From Erythrocercus mccallii (Eukaryota > Chordata > Aves > Passeriformes > Dicruridae), in contig VZRG01001334.1 of assembly GCA_013397435.1 (NCBI GenBank), positions 1,998-65,997 on the forward strand: 64,000 bases of DNA. Direction: 5' to 3'. The position numbers and the translations under genes are program-made. The notes below the pieces were generated by a model. The model saw nothing but the letters and a program-made list of their open reading frames with translations, was not told the origin of the DNA and ran no database searches. Positions 25,733 through 38,724 of the stretch are shown here, one piece after another. Within the stretch, counting starts at the first letter, position 1, and each line of letters starts with the position of its first letter.

Positions 25733-28700
25733 GAAATAGAACAATATTCAAGAGGAAAAAAGTTATTAATTTAATTCAAATAACTTTGATGAATGTCTGT
25801 ATTGCTTTGAAGATATTGTTAACACTTAGAGGGGAAAAAAGGATCAAATTTAATACTGGTGATGCCTTGGTGTGGCTACCTAGAACAGAGGCTAGAGACA
25901 GTTAAAAAAATTAAATAGGTGTTTATCAAAGGCCTTCAATAGATACACCTTGGGCAGAGCAAAAGACTTTCAAGAGACTACACCCAAGATGGACAGTGGT
26001 CATGAGTTTCTCAGACAGATATAAGTTTGGCCTACTTGCATTTTTATAGTGATTATTTCAAATTGCTAAACAATTATATCTTTATGGCATACTGTGCTGA
26101 GCAACATAAATTTGTAGCAATAATTATTAATTATGCATAGTAATGGATAATAAACTCTTCAATCCAGATATACTCCTTGTATGTCACACACTGGATTATA
26201 CTGAAGAACTAGACAAGTGATTACATTTAAGAAAATTGCTTTGTGTATTTCTTGTTCTTATAAATATTGTTGCACAACTAAAATTATCTCTATGTATTCA
26301 AGATTTGTAGTCAAAATGGATTTTGAGAAACATAGCATACTTTTCTAGTCCATGAATGCCAATTATAATAAAAGAAAAATTGAGAAAAACAAGGAAAAAC
26401 TATCAAGACACTACAGTTTCCTACCAACATTTTATGTACATAAAATCTCACAAGTGCATTTCACCAACAGAAAACAGAATGACTGAGTGTATGGAAAGGT
26501 TGCCTCCGCTATTTTATTTTGTTGAAAGTAGTATTCAAGAACAGTGCATAGTATTAATTAGGCTTGGAGATAGTATAGGAAATATATTTTAAATCAATTT
26601 AAAAAAATTAATTTAAGAGGAGTTAGTATCTTTGACTGCCTCTAACTGCACTGCAAATAACAATCATATAACATGTGGAAGTAACAGAGAATTTTTATCT
26701 TACAATCCATACTTCCCTAAAATATAAGTTACTTTTAAAGCTTTTAAATGTTTTAGCAATACTTTTAAAATAACATCCATATAAGTAATAAATCCAGTAA
26801 TCTATTAAATACTAAAAAAATTTTGATTTTCTGTGGATTATTTCTTAGATTTTTCCTACTGTAATCCAAGCTTCAATTTTTAATTTTTTTTTCTATTCTT
26901 TCTTTTTTTTCTATTCTTTCTTTTTTTTTTTTTTCCTTTTTTTTTCATTTGTGTGCTGCCTTTTGATATTTCACAGCTGGGGATCACAATCCTACTAGGT
27001 CAGAGAGTGTAAAATGTACTGATTCATAAATAACTGACTAGAATTAATAGTCAGATGAGACCAGAGAAGAAAATTACTTACATATTCTGAAACTATAGGT
27101 TGGGAAAAACACTGCTGTACTTTTTATCCTCCTAAGAACTTTGATCGTTATCTTTCTGTGTCTGCTAAGATCAATTTTCCATTGAAGACATGAACATTTG
27201 TTTTGATTAAGGGTGCAAAATCTGGTTGTTTCGGTGCAAATCTGAATGTTTGAAAGTTTGGTTTTAGATCCCATTTCTGAAAATTTTATACGCTGATTGT
27301 ACAGAAAGATTGAAAATATTTGGATGATATAGGTAAACATAATATATAGATAGGATAGAGATAGCAGCATGGCCACTCATGTGAAGGCTGTTCAGTGGTA
27401 TAAAATAATAGGTAATAGTTCAGCTATAAATTTTGAATCAGGAAGGGACCACTGTCTTTTTGAAGGGAAAATAAACTGATGGGTAAGGATGTTGAGGTCA
27501 TAAGTTTACATTGTTGAGACCAAGTTATTAATGATCAAAATTTTAAAGGGTTTTTTAGGAAGCCAGAGCTTAGGTGACTTTTCCTTTTTACTTATTGACT
27601 ATCACAGGAAGGTAGGCACCAGTGTGTTGGACCAGTGTGTGTTCACCAGTGTGAAAAGATTTTTTCAAGTCTCCTTTATCTTTGTGAAACTAAATCCCAT
27701 ACAAATTCTTGGCCATGTATCTGTATCACTCAGCTGTTTTGTTTAGAACCAGAAACAGACACAGATGTGCGCTGCTTTAATGAGATTGCAATCTGGATCT
27801 GCCATTATATTCCATTTCATCCTTTTATGGTAATTCCTTTATCAAACTGGATAAAATAGATTTAAAACAGATTATTTGCTTGCATAACTCCTGTGAAATA
27901 GTTAAAATTTTAAATGGAATTTAGAGCTTCATACTTGGTAGCACCAAATATTGAATAAACAAAATTTGCATTACAAAAAAAATCATACAGCTGGTGCAGT
28001 GAAAGAATGGGGAGAGGGTAAAGGGAAGAGAATTACTGTGTTTCTGGGTCTAAATAGGTGTTTACTATGCTGATTCAAAGTGACTTCTCTGTCCTTGCAG
28101 ACTGGGTCTTTCCATGCTACAGAAAAGCACACACTGAAATCCGGTGGACTGTGTCATCCCACTTTTTCTTTTCTTACACTGCTTATGAGGTTGGTACACA
28201 GATCATTTCAGCAGGGCTCTGCTGGCATCATTACAGAGTCTGTGTCCTACAGAATGCCATTTACTTTGCTTAGCTTATGGTGAGAACTATCTAATAAGAT
28301 TAACATAAATCTGCTTTTACTCATCATACAGCATTTTCTCCATTACATTTTTTCGTATGAGCTGAGTTTTGAAGAAGACACACAGATCTTTGTGTCTTCT
28401 TTAGAGAGAGGTCTGCATCACAAAGAATAAAAATCTATTTTTTTCAAGCTCTGGGTATAGTGTTCCTGTTGTGACTCCATAAATTTTAGAAAAGGAAATG
28501 TGCTACACTTAAAAACAGATAGGAATATGAAGCCAAAAGCTGGAATAAGTTGTGAGAAGTCCTTTGGGTTCTACTAAGTGAAATACAAAAAGAATTTTCT
28601 GTGTTATAAATTGTTGCAATAGAAACAATGTCAGCTGGAGTTTTGTGAGTATATATTTATGCTTTCTCCTTACAGCAAGCTCCTCCAAAATATCTGAAAA

Positions 28701-30330
28701 TATTTAGGATAAAATTCATGCAAGAACTCTAGCTGCAAGTTTGCATTTAAACTGCAAGCACCTTTTTTTTTATGAAATCTCCCATTTATTTCAACCATAA
28801 TGTTAAACCGGAGTAAATTCTTCTGTGTTAGATGCTCAGGGAAAAAAAAAAAAAAAGAGGATAGAGTGAATGACACTGTGACTTCATTCAGGTTTTATGA
28901 GATAGAGCAAGTTCTGCAATCTTGTACTGGAGAGAATTATGTTCTGAATTTGAAAATATCAAATCTTTACAAAGCCTGAAAGAGATAAAAAAAAATCCTG
29001 TATTCTATCTACAGTATTGACTATGAAGTATAATTTTCAGCAATGATTGTCTCCTTTTGTTGTCTTTGGTTGCCCATTTGGGTTCTAAGCATAAGCAGTT
29101 GTATGGAACTCTGCAGTTTTCTACTATGAAGTAGTAGAAGAAAATTTTGAGGAAACTTTGTATGGATTAACTCCTTTGTCACATAATTTTGTTCTTCAGC
29201 TCTGAGAAGATCATCTCTGTATCATTTTTTGCCAACTTAGCCAGCTTTGTGTGTGGCTCACATTGAGAAAAGTAATGGCAAGGTGAGAAAAAAAATCTTT
29301 CCCTATTTACCAAGATAAAAAGGCAGTTCCACAACCTTTTTCCTTGTTCTCAATGTCTTCCTCTCCTGTCAGTCTATAAAGGGAAGGAGTTGCACCTTTC
29401 ACTGACTTATGCAAAGGAAGAAGAAAATGGGAGGGTGAAACAGACTAATTAAGATAAATACTTAGCTTTGATGTTAAGGAAGTATTTTCAGTTAGAAGTA
29501 GACGGAACATGATCTGTCTCTTAGCTGTTTGGTTTTTTTCTCTCTTGTGAGCAGTTGCTTTACTAAAGGGCTTTATTGGTTTACTTTATTCCCTAACAGA
29601 GCAAGCAGATGTAAAATTTAAGTAGCAACTAAGACACAGGTATGTAAACCATGATGAAGATAATACTAGCTGTGAAAGATGAAGTTCTAGGACAGCTTGT
29701 AGAATAAAAATAGTGTATAGGCTACAGTGTAATACACTTACTTTTCCTCAGTCTAATATCGGATAGAGATATTTTGTCCACTTCACAAAAAGTTGTGTAA
29801 AGAAAAGCACAAGTATATACTGTTAAGTCAGTCTGCTTGCCATTAGTGTGCTTGCCATTTCTGTGTTTTTTTCCTCTTCTTTCTCAGTTTTGGGCTTCTG
29901 TCTTCTTCCTGCAGTTACTAGCATGTTGAGGGACTTGCATTAAGGGTATTACTTATTTCTAAAGTGAGTTCTAAGCAACCTGATGCATAGTTCTGGGAAA
30001 GACTAATATACTTCAGCACAAATAATTTTAAAACATAGAGGTAGGTATATTGTCTTGGCAGAATTTTTCTCTACTTAAAGATGAATGACACGTTTTTTTA
30101 GGGAACAGAGCTAATAACATACATTGCAGGATATTGTGGAAAAACTGCTGCTATGTATAAACACTGTAGACTTGAAAAAAATTAAAAATCACAAATCCTT
30201 GAATTAGAGACCAGTTACCCTTTTATGGCAGTGGCAGAAGTTGAAGTGATAAGAACCTTGAAACTAAGTATTAACACAGACCAGTTTGTAGAAACAGGTT
30301 TGAAATAAAAGCAAAACTTTCGACAAGGCA
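25733..30330. other. AT-rich unique sequence, no supported gene
   Basis: No transposon recognised over 4.6 kb. A pyrimidine tract (26884-26946) and a short A-run (28841-28856) are present. A minus open segment with an acceptor-like boundary at 27276 and a plus segment preceded by 'cttctctgtccttgcag' at 28085-28101 were considered as exons but lack support. Confidence 0.5.
26884..26946. repeat. T-rich low-complexity tract with 18-bp unit
   Basis: Poly-T with the unit 'ctattctttctttttttt' repeated at least twice. Simple sequence only. Confidence 0.85.
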
Positions 30331-30336
30331 AATGAG

Positions 30337-31348
30337 TGTGGGTCTGATTTTCTAAGTCTGTGTCTTGGTTTAGGGCAAGTTTGGGAGGAAACCTCCAAAA
30401 GGGTTTCCTCTGCAAAGCAAACCCAAATGGCCCGTCCTCCCAGCCAGTTCAGAAAAGTAACTTCTTCAGAGAAAAAGTGGAAAAAACTATTTACTTAACA
30501 AACAAAATACCTACAAGCACAAAGAATGAATAGTATGAAACAGTAAAATGAACAATGAAACAATAAAACCTCTCACAACTCAGAAGAGAGGTGGCAAACT
30601 GAGAAAGTCCTTGCCGTGGGTGTAGCTCAGTTCTCTCAGTCTCTTATCAATCCCAGTCCCTCTGGAGGTCCAGGCCCGGTGGGCTGCAGGTGCGAGCCCT
30701 CGGTGCTCCTCTGGGTTTTTTCAGTCCAGAGCAAATTTAAACAGTCTCAAGAAAAGGAAAAAAAAAAACCAAAACCAACAGTCCAGGGAACTTCTCCACC
30801 TCAGCTAGCTAAAACTAACTAAAAGCACAGGAGATCTCTGTCCCACTGCTGTCCGTGCCTCCAGGAACAGAGTCAGGAGTGGGGAATGCTGGGGGAGTCA
30901 GGCAGTTCTCTCAAAACAAACTCCGCGCTTCTTCTTTCCCTGGTTCACGCTCAGAATCAGTCTTAAAGGTCCAGAACTCAGTATACAGCACTAACAGAAT
31001 AGACAACTGGGGGTACAGGCATCATAAAGTCACCCTACAACAGTCTGTAAAGTTTTCAGTTTGTCAGTAGCTGATTTTTGCTCCCTTGAGAAAATTCATG
31101 CTCTCAAGGATGGTGCATGTAAACAACTTTTCTGCTTTTCATAACATTTCTAGGTTCTCATGGTGATCCCTCTCCCAGGTGTTGTTTTTGTTACTTAACC
31201 AATGGAGAGAGATGTCTATTCTACTGACCAAAGATACACCTTTCTTAGCGCTGCATGTTATAAAAAGGCTGGGCGAATTGTAAATAAAGTCTTTCTGATT
31301 TTCTTCTACCTTGGAGTCAAGCTCTTCATTTCGTGTCCAACAGCAACA
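30337..31348 (+). mobile_element. solo LTR, ERVK/alpharetrovirus-like, split by a later LTR insertion
   Basis: The outer element is bounded by a perfect 6-bp duplication AATGAG at 30331-30336 and 31349-31354, with TG at 30337 and CA at 31348. Leaving out the inserted LTR (30361-31042) and one copy of that insertion's duplication, about 325 bp remain, close to the size of an avian alpharetrovirus-type LTR. On plus it shows a TATA box (ttataaaaa, 31258-31266), AATAAA at 31283-31288 only about 20 bp downstream, and a U5-like end. A 6-bp duplication and this tight TATA-to-polyA spacing fit ERVK-like elements. It is a solo LTR and no viral coding sequence adjoins it. Confidence 0.88.
30361..31042 (-). 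mobile_element. solo LTR, ERVL-like, 682 bp, nested in an older LTR
   Basis: Perfect 5-bp direct repeats GTCTG flank it (30356-30360 and 31043-31047), and the ends are TGTCTTGG...CTACAACA. A 5-bp duplication is typical of ERVL-type integrases in birds. The minus orientation is preferred because on minus the last third ('agtaaatagttttttccac', complement of about 30482-30500) resembles the U5 part of songbird ERVL LTRs; no clear AATAAA decides it. It inserted 24 bp inside the 5' end of another LTR, so it is the younger of the two. Plus frames at 30616-30822 and 30855-31070 lie within it and are not genes. Confidence 0.87.
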
Positions 31349-31354
31349 AATGAG

Positions 31355-33667
31355 GGCTTCATAAACAGTGAACTTTCATGATAGTCTGTTAATGCTGCCT
31401 CTGGTTACAATTTCAATCAATTTATGTCAGGATTAGGATGGATACACTGCTCCTGCTGGTTGATATTTTATGTTGATGATTCTATCAGTTAAAACACAAA
31501 GCCCTCTAAGTCCAAGCAAATCTTTCAGCTGTCATCAATGAGCTTGTCACAAGATACAAACAGAATTTTTCTTACTTGCAATTTGTTGTAGAGCCTACCT
31601 GTCTATATTTATTAGTGAGATAATCTGGCTAATAGCAAAGGTTGATGATCAGTTTGCTAAAATGGTTGCAAGTCAACTCAGTTGTTGCTTTGATTTTGAT
31701 GCTCTGAAGACGGCTTAATCTGCTAGTCAGGTGCTACGTTGGGAAAACAAAATTTAAATATAGTACTATCAAATGCATATTTTATGTTTATTTATGGAAA
31801 CTGTTGTTTTCTGAATTATTGATTTTGGAGGCTCCTCAAAAAGCGAGATAAACACAGTAAGCCCCAAAAGAGTTTTTTAATAGGCTGCTTGCGGCTAACA
31901 TCATGAAGATATGTCTAGGTTACCCTATTATTCACAATATTAGATGTATCTTACAATTGGCTGATCACTCAGAGAAAAATGGCTGATCATCATAGAAAAG
32001 CAATAACACAAGAAATATGAAAGACATATTTTGCTTCATTGAAAAATTCTTAGAATAATTTTGCTTAACTCAACATAAGTTTTTCTTGTTAAAGTTATCA
32101 CTTACTTGTTGACAGTCAGAATAAAACATCTTTCAAAAGTAGCTCAGTAGAGATGTTTGCTTATTTGTATTCCAGACAGCAGCAAGCTGATACCCACCAC
32201 CAAATTCTACCCATAAGGCTGCGTGTTCTGACCATGCTAGTTCCCCACTAACACATTTTATGTTCTGTGATAAAAATTGCATCTACACCGCAGGCAGAGT
32301 TAAGGTGGACCAGGTGGAGGAGCCTAAATAGTGCTATTCACAGCTGCTGTCAGGCATCACAGGAGTTAACAAAGACTAACAGCCTAACAAAGACTTCTCC
32401 ACAAGCATGACTGCACCCACTGGTAGTGTGGCAGGAGAAGGCACCGCAATAAGCCAGCCAAGGGAGTGAACTTCTGTCTCAGTCTCCCTAGGCTCTCCTC
32501 GGATTTCTCCAGACCTGTGTCAAGGGGATACTTATTCCAGGCCAATCACCAGTGGTAACATTTTCAAGTGACATCCAGAGTGTCACTGCCAGGGTCAGGG
32601 GCAAGATTATGTTATGAGATACAGGGCAAGACCATTTCAGGATTGCACAAGGATGGTTATAGGACAATTTTGAGAAAAACCAAAGCAGGGAACAGAGAGA
32701 TTTCTGTATTGTCTGTGGAGGAAGAAACATTGGAAAACAGAAAGAGGAAAGGGTTAAAATGCTCAGGCTGTGTATGGATAGTATTTACCAGTGTTTATAT
32801 GTATATACATATATGTGTATATGTTCACTTCTACAGATCTCCATCCTCCCCAACAAGAGGGAGAAGTAGGATGAGGCCACTTGTGCTTTTCATCTTCATG
32901 TAAGTATTACATGTGTCAGCTTGTGCTGAATTGTCTGGTCAGCAATGTATACATGTGCATATGTGGTATAAGCAGCTATTTGTGTGCATGTGTCCATTGG
33001 TAAATGCATGGTCAGGCTTGCTACTAGCTGCACTTGTGGACAGGGCTGAGTCAGCCTCATCTCTGTTGGGCTGCTGGATTTGGCCTCCTTCTACTGCTGT
33101 CTTCTGATATCACTGAAGACAACAGCTTAGACAAAATTGAAGAGTTTTCCCTTTGCCAAATAGCATGTTTCTGTATTTGAAGTGTAAAGAGCTGATGCCT
33201 ATCTCAAACAATAGGAAATAACTTGATGAAAACCTATAGTTACAGAAGCCTCTGTTTTATGCATCTGAGACAGATTACACGTCAGGTTTCATAAACAAGA
33301 AGTATCATCAAAAGTATTCACACTGTAAAAATGTTTAATAATTCTGGGAGTCATTGTGCTTTACTGTGACATCCCATTTACCTCCCAAATTATTTTTACA
33401 TAATTTTAATAATAGCTAATATTAGGGAAAAAAAGTTGCCTCTCCCACTATTTCACCAATAGCAATAACTCCACTATAGGCAGGCTAGAAATATTTTTTC
33501 TGTTTGCCATATATATTCCAAAGCCCTCAGATCACTATTACAGGTGCAAGACTCAATGACTCAGCACCACGTTCCAGGCAGCTAAGTCTCTGAAAAGTAA
33601 ATACTGCTTCAAGAATTTAATGCTTTATTTTCAGAACTTTTTTTACACACCTTTTCTGACTACATTA
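31355..33667. other. no recognised gene; GC-richer patch 32280-32760
   Basis: Mostly AT-rich DNA. Around 32280-32760 the composition becomes GC-richer and repeat-like ('gtggaccaggtggaggag', 'agtgtcactgccagggtcag'), suggesting an old transposon I cannot name. A short TA/TG run lies at 32797-32825. Confidence 0.45.
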
Positions 33668-34175
33668 TGCTGTGATTTAACCTCAGTGATCCCCACATGC
33701 TCAGTGGAATGGGGGAGAATATCAGAAAGGTAAAATTTCAAAACACCCTTGGCTGGCATAAAGGCAGTTTCACAGGTAAAGGAAAGGTAAAACACAAGGA
33801 AAATTAATCTAACAAATAATTTCACTGCTTCCCAGGAGCAGGCAGGTGCATAACACCAAACAATTACTTGGGAAGACAAACATAATTACCAGGCCAAACA
33901 TACTTCCTTCCTCCTTCTTTCCCCAGGTTCCTGTGTGAAGCATGACCCCCTGTATGGGATATCCCTTTGGCCAGCTGAGGTCAGCTGTCTCTGATGTCCC
34001 CTGCCTCTGACTCCTATCAACTCCCCCTTGGTGCAATGGGACGAGGAGTAAGAAAGGTCTTGGCTCTGTGTAATCAATCCCTGTGCTATGAACCCTGTTT
34101 CCAGCACAAATCCAAAACACAGGCCCATAATGCCTGCTATGAGGAAAATTAACTCTAACCCAGCCAAAGCCAGCA
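33668..34175 (-). mobile_element. solo LTR, avian ERVL-like, about 508 bp
   Basis: On minus it begins with the familiar avian LTR opening, 'tggctttggctgggttagag' just inside the end, then 'ttaattttcctcatagcagg', 'gtgttttggatttgtgctgg', and 'cagctggccaaagggatat' after reverse complementing in the proper order. It ends in a 'gaggttaaatcacagca' 3' terminus (complement of 33668-33684). Target duplications are not clear (left 'atta', right 'attt'), consistent with age. The minus frames 33643-33879, 33809-34120 and 33886-34188 are readings of this LTR, not genes. Confidence 0.88.
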
Positions 34176-35530
34176 ATTTTTTTTGCAATTATCAGATGTG
34201 TCCTTAAAAGTTTGCCCTGAAACTGAGGTTTCGTAGTAAGAGCAGTGACCTATAATAAACCAAGATCTATATACACTCTGATTTTAGCATGAAGTTATTG
34301 TTAGGCCACTTAACATATTAAACTGGCAGAAATATCTATTTGCTAGTTCAAAATGTCAAGTAAGTGTTCATATTTATTTTTAATTGAGTTTTTGAAAACT
34401 CTAATCAGTCATTCAGAAGAAATGATGGAATGTCTTTAATGTTTTCTCTGAGTGGAAAAATGAGGAGGAAGCCATTTCACATTCAGCTTGCTGTCAGTGC
34501 TGCTCTTCTTTCTCCATCTGAACCTACCACAACAGCTACTCATCCAAATATATGTTTAGAACATCATGTTTGCAGAAACCTGTTTACGGACTGGGAAATA
34601 AATACCTTGTAAACCAGTAAAGTTAACAGGCATTAAATGAATGACCAGCTTGTATGTAGCTAAAGGTGTTAATAGAATTGTTTTCCCCAATTTTTGTAAA
34701 ATGTCTGTTCTTAAAAATTTTTAGGAAAGGCAAAGCAAACAAACAAATTCATGTATCTTCTCAGCTACTTCTAACAGTCAGCCTTTGCTAGTCTAGGAAT
34801 ACAAGCAGAAACCTTGGAAAGCTACTTGCATTTTGTGCATGTTTGACAGTAAAAGCTTTAAAATTGAAATTTATTATCTAAAAGGTAGGAAAGCAAACAA
34901 AAATATTATCTTTTTCTGCCAAGAAATCAGTGCAGTGGTCTCCAGTGAGGTAGAACTTGATTTGAAAAATCCAGGAAGAAGAGAGAATAGTATGTGTCTG
35001 TATTTGGTTTTATCAAATCAGGTGATGTGCAACATAGCTTGTTGAATAACTCTGTGGCTCTTTTCCCTCTTTTAGGAGGGAAAAGAACAGAAAAGAAAAA
35101 GGTTGTTTTTTATATTTTATTTTAGTCAAAAATACAAGAATTCTGAAATCTTTGAGCAAAGACTTAAAATATTTCTTATTTTAATTTAATATGTATATAA
35201 ATAAACTTATTAGCATATACTTGTCTACTTGAAAGTTTTCATGAGAGAGAATAGAAAAATACAGGTAGGAAAACCTGAAGTAAAACAAAGTAAAGTATAG
35301 ATTAAGTATGTGCAATAACAGATTAAAGTTATGGGTGCTATGTATACCCATAGAGTACAGTTTGTGTGTGAGAAGATCTGAAGGTATATATTTGTCCCTC
35401 AATGCTTTAAATTACTCTTTGTTAGGTTTCAGAGTGTGGAGGGTAGCTTTCTTCAGAAAGAATATTCCAGTTGGCATACACCCCATTTATTTGTGTTATG
35501 TCATTGCTTTTCTAACTGAGTAACTTTTAG

Positions 35531-35616
35531 GGGTTTGTGGGTTTTTTTGTTTTTTGGGGTTTTTTGGTTTTTTGTTTGTTTGTTTGTTTGTTTGTGTTTT
35601 TTTCTCTTTCTCTTTA
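35531..35616. repeat. G/T-rich low-complexity tract, (GTTT)n
   Basis: The tract runs from 'gtgggtttttttg' through 'tttggggttttttgg' to six GTTT units and then pyrimidines. The A and C content on plus is almost nil. Confidence 0.85.
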
Positions 35617-37559
35617 GTTTGCTCTTCACATGCTGACAGAGGTCTGAGTCAACCACTGCTTTGGATGACTGATAATTATCACTTTTATAATTTCCCCCTT
35701 AGGCCAGCCCCCAGTTTTAAGTGCTTTTGAACTAAATGAAACCACTCCTTCATTTGAGTTAAATGAAATTGTTTAAACTTTTTGAATAGAGAAACTACAA
35801 AGTAAAGAAAAAAACTAACCATAAACTGATGTTTATTTGCCTCTCTCCATCTTTACAAGGTGTCCCTGCAGATAGTTCTTACACCAGGTCTTCATTTCAA
35901 TAAAATCACTTATTCTTTACTGAGGCTCAAAAACCTCTGTACCCTACTATGTTCCTTCTACAGAATTTTTGTTTTTCCTCCTTTGAGGTAGGGCTGTCTC
36001 TTCCAGCATGAGTTGTAGCCATTGGAACTGCACTCTCTCTTCCCTGCAATATGCAGTGGGTTTTGCGATCCTTGTTTCCAAAGCCAGTTGAGTTGCTCAC
36101 CATGCCTGTCTTAAGCCTATTCTCTTCATGCCATTTGGCCTCTCTAGTAAGGAAACACAACAATATTTTGGTTTTTTAAAGGAAACACTCTTGGTGAGTA
36201 AGACACTTACTAAAAAAGTGAACTTTCTTTTAATGACACCTAATTTTATTTCACATTTATTGCTCCAACCTCCCATATTTTTTGTTGGGTTCCTGATGCA
36301 TCTCAGCCTTATAAGATGAGATTATTTCACTGATAGGCACTATGGGTAGAAAAGTAAATGCTGAACAGATGTATCTCAGCTAATTTTTAAGGGACTTGAC
36401 CAGTAACTTCTCTCTAATTTGGTACTACTCTTTCTATTGCTGTCTCTTCTTAGGTTCCTTTAGCCGTCTCCTGATCAGTATCCAGCTTTCATAACATTGA
36501 GGTTTATCCAGTATTTCCTATTCTGGTTTGTATCATTTACAACATTGTTCATAAAACTTTATTCATATCCTGAATTTAGACTAGGCCCTTTGTGCCCAAG
36601 TTAAACATAATTTCACCAAAGATAGCATGTTTGTTTCATTTGATTTAGGCAAACTCACAAATTTTTTTTCTCCCCTCAGGCAAGGTTTTCAGCCATTTTC
36701 ATGGGGCTGGAGCATGGAGAAGTAAAGAGGAAAAAGAGACACAAAAGGATCTAAATTAAATGATATCACAAAAGAGTATTTCCTTTAAGAAAACATTTAG
36801 TTTTCACACGATAAATACTGAGTTTCAGCAGAAGATCTAAGCTAATGGTTCTTCCATTACAAGCAAGGAAATGAAAATTACTAATTCATTGCTTCGTTAT
36901 TTTTTCTCTAGATTATACAGACTCAAATAGATTTGGGTCTTTATGTGTAAGATATCAGGATGTTGGGGGGTTTTTGCTATATTTGAATATCTGCTACTTT
37001 GACAATTATGATAGAGCAAAACTCACACATATCTGTAAATAATGAGTGACAATGTAATTTTTAGATACTAATATATACTTGCTATATATAAAAGTATTCC
37101 CAAGATCCAATTAAATTATGTTAAATTATTCATTGTAATTATGTTTCATTTCAGGACCTACAGTTACAGGAGTTAATACTGATTAAGTATCATTTATACA
37201 ATTTAGAAAATATCTCAGCAGTTGTGATGTAACCATGCAACCTCTCTACATGACATTCCAGTTCTAAGAACAAAAGTTAATCCTCAGAGACAGGAAACTG
37301 CTCAGCAGTGGCTATAGGTATTGATTGCTTATAATTGCAAAATGCATATGGAGTCTTATGCTGTGACAAGTAAAGCATCAAATTCCCTCTGTAACATTTA
37401 AATAACTCTAAAAAGAAACTAGCTTCATTTTTTTTTTTTTTTAATGGTGCAAGGGTGTCCCTAATTTCTGTTTGCAGAACCATTTTCTGTCTAGAAGTCT
37501 GAAGTTTCTCCACAATGAGATCTTTGTTCCTCAGATTTTCAAAAAGGAAATGTCATAAA

Positions 37560-37860
37560 ATTAGTTATGGACACAACATCTGAAGTTATTTGTGGAGCAG
37601 CATCTGTTTTTTACCTAAGGAAATCAATGAGATTCATGAGGAACATGAATCATCTGTTGTGTGGAAAAAAAGCTGAAGACTTCAGGCAGATCTGTGTATT
37701 GCAAACTGCAAACAATTGTAACCACATTCCACTACAGTTTAATTGTGATTATGTCAATAATTAGCTGCAAGACTACTCTGCATTTTATTTGAGAGCAACA
37801 ATAATACATCTGTGGATCTTGAACAAAATTTGACTACAGTAGCTTTAATCTATTCAAATA
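37560..37860. other. possible conserved noncoding element
   Basis: This block is rich in homeodomain-type and related sites ('aattgtgattatgtcaataa' and 'taattagc' around 37740-37765) and has few homopolymers. It overlaps a 65-codon plus frame (37567-37764) that I judge incidental. Inference from texture; not aligned. Confidence 0.22.
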
Positions 37861-38680
37861 TAGCCACAAATGCAGTGCTGCTAAAGATAATAATAATAAT
37901 GTAACTTCTGTTCCAGGAGCTCTTTTCTCAATAAAATGTAACACGTGGATTACACTATTCTGTTATAGTTAAATGACTGGAGTGAATTAATAGGCTTGAA
38001 ATATGTGGAAGAGTTGAGGAAAAAATAAAATAGGTATAATATGGGCTCAGGGGCAATTACCTGAACTACACACATGATATTCCTACATGCCCTATAAATA
38101 ATGGGGTGTAGCAAGGGAATAGAGCGGAGCTACCACAGCCTCCTCAGCAATCTTGTGTCTCCTCTAACCCTTTTCATCAAACAGCTATGGCTACTCAGTG
38201 TAGCTGAGGGAAAATCTACTGCCTCAGCATAACTTGCCTAGTGTCTTGCCCTATGCTCCTACATCAGCATCAAAACAAAGGTGGTTACATTTTCTGTACT
38301 GTTACACTGTAATTTATTGGTACATTGATGTCTATGGCTCTTCAGCTGAACGACTCAAAGCATAGGGTCATTCAAATCAGTCTAACAATTTTGGTCAACT
38401 TTGTACTGGCAAGACTAATTTACTGCAGCTGACATAAACCCAGTGTCAATTCAGTTGTATGTTTTGACTTAGAAGTACTAATAAGACCAGGGAATTGATG
38501 TTAAATGGATTCCTGTTTCTTATGTAGCAGTCAGGAGGTCTGACAAAATCAGCAGTGTTAGGATTACCAAATTTAGCCTGAGTGTCCATGTAGTTTAGGA
38601 AATATGCCTGAACAGCTGAAGTTATAACTGAAGCACATATACTTTTATATGTTTTGTATACTTACTATAAATACTTATAT

Positions 38681-38724
38681 ATTTTTTTATACTTTTTCTG
38701 TCCATAGAAAAAGTATAAAAAATT
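38681..38724. repeat. perfect-type hairpin, 19-bp arms, 6-nt loop
   Basis: Left arm atttttttatactttttct (38681-38699), loop gtccat (38700-38705), right arm 38706-38724. Arms pair at 18 of 19 positions. It is an AT-rich inverted repeat of unknown origin. Confidence 0.9.

Noticed and set aside
27148..27276. Minus segment with good acceptor and a 42-residue protein-like translation ending in a stop
   Set aside because: No donor or polyadenylation support, no recognised domain, and no partner exon nearby.
28102..28190. Plus segment after a good acceptor 'cttctctgtccttgcag' with donor-like 'gttggt'
   Set aside because: Two overlapping frames are both open, neither shows a family match, and no neighbouring plus exon was found.
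32280..32760. GC-richer patch suspected to be an LTR or CR1 5' part
   Set aside because: No terminal structure, target duplication or consensus block that I could place with confidence.
33809..34188. Two long minus-strand frames (103 and 100 codons), one starting with a hydrophobic segment like a signal peptide
   Set aside because: They translate an avian ERVL-like LTR U3 region (33668-34175); the hydrophobic start is coincidental.
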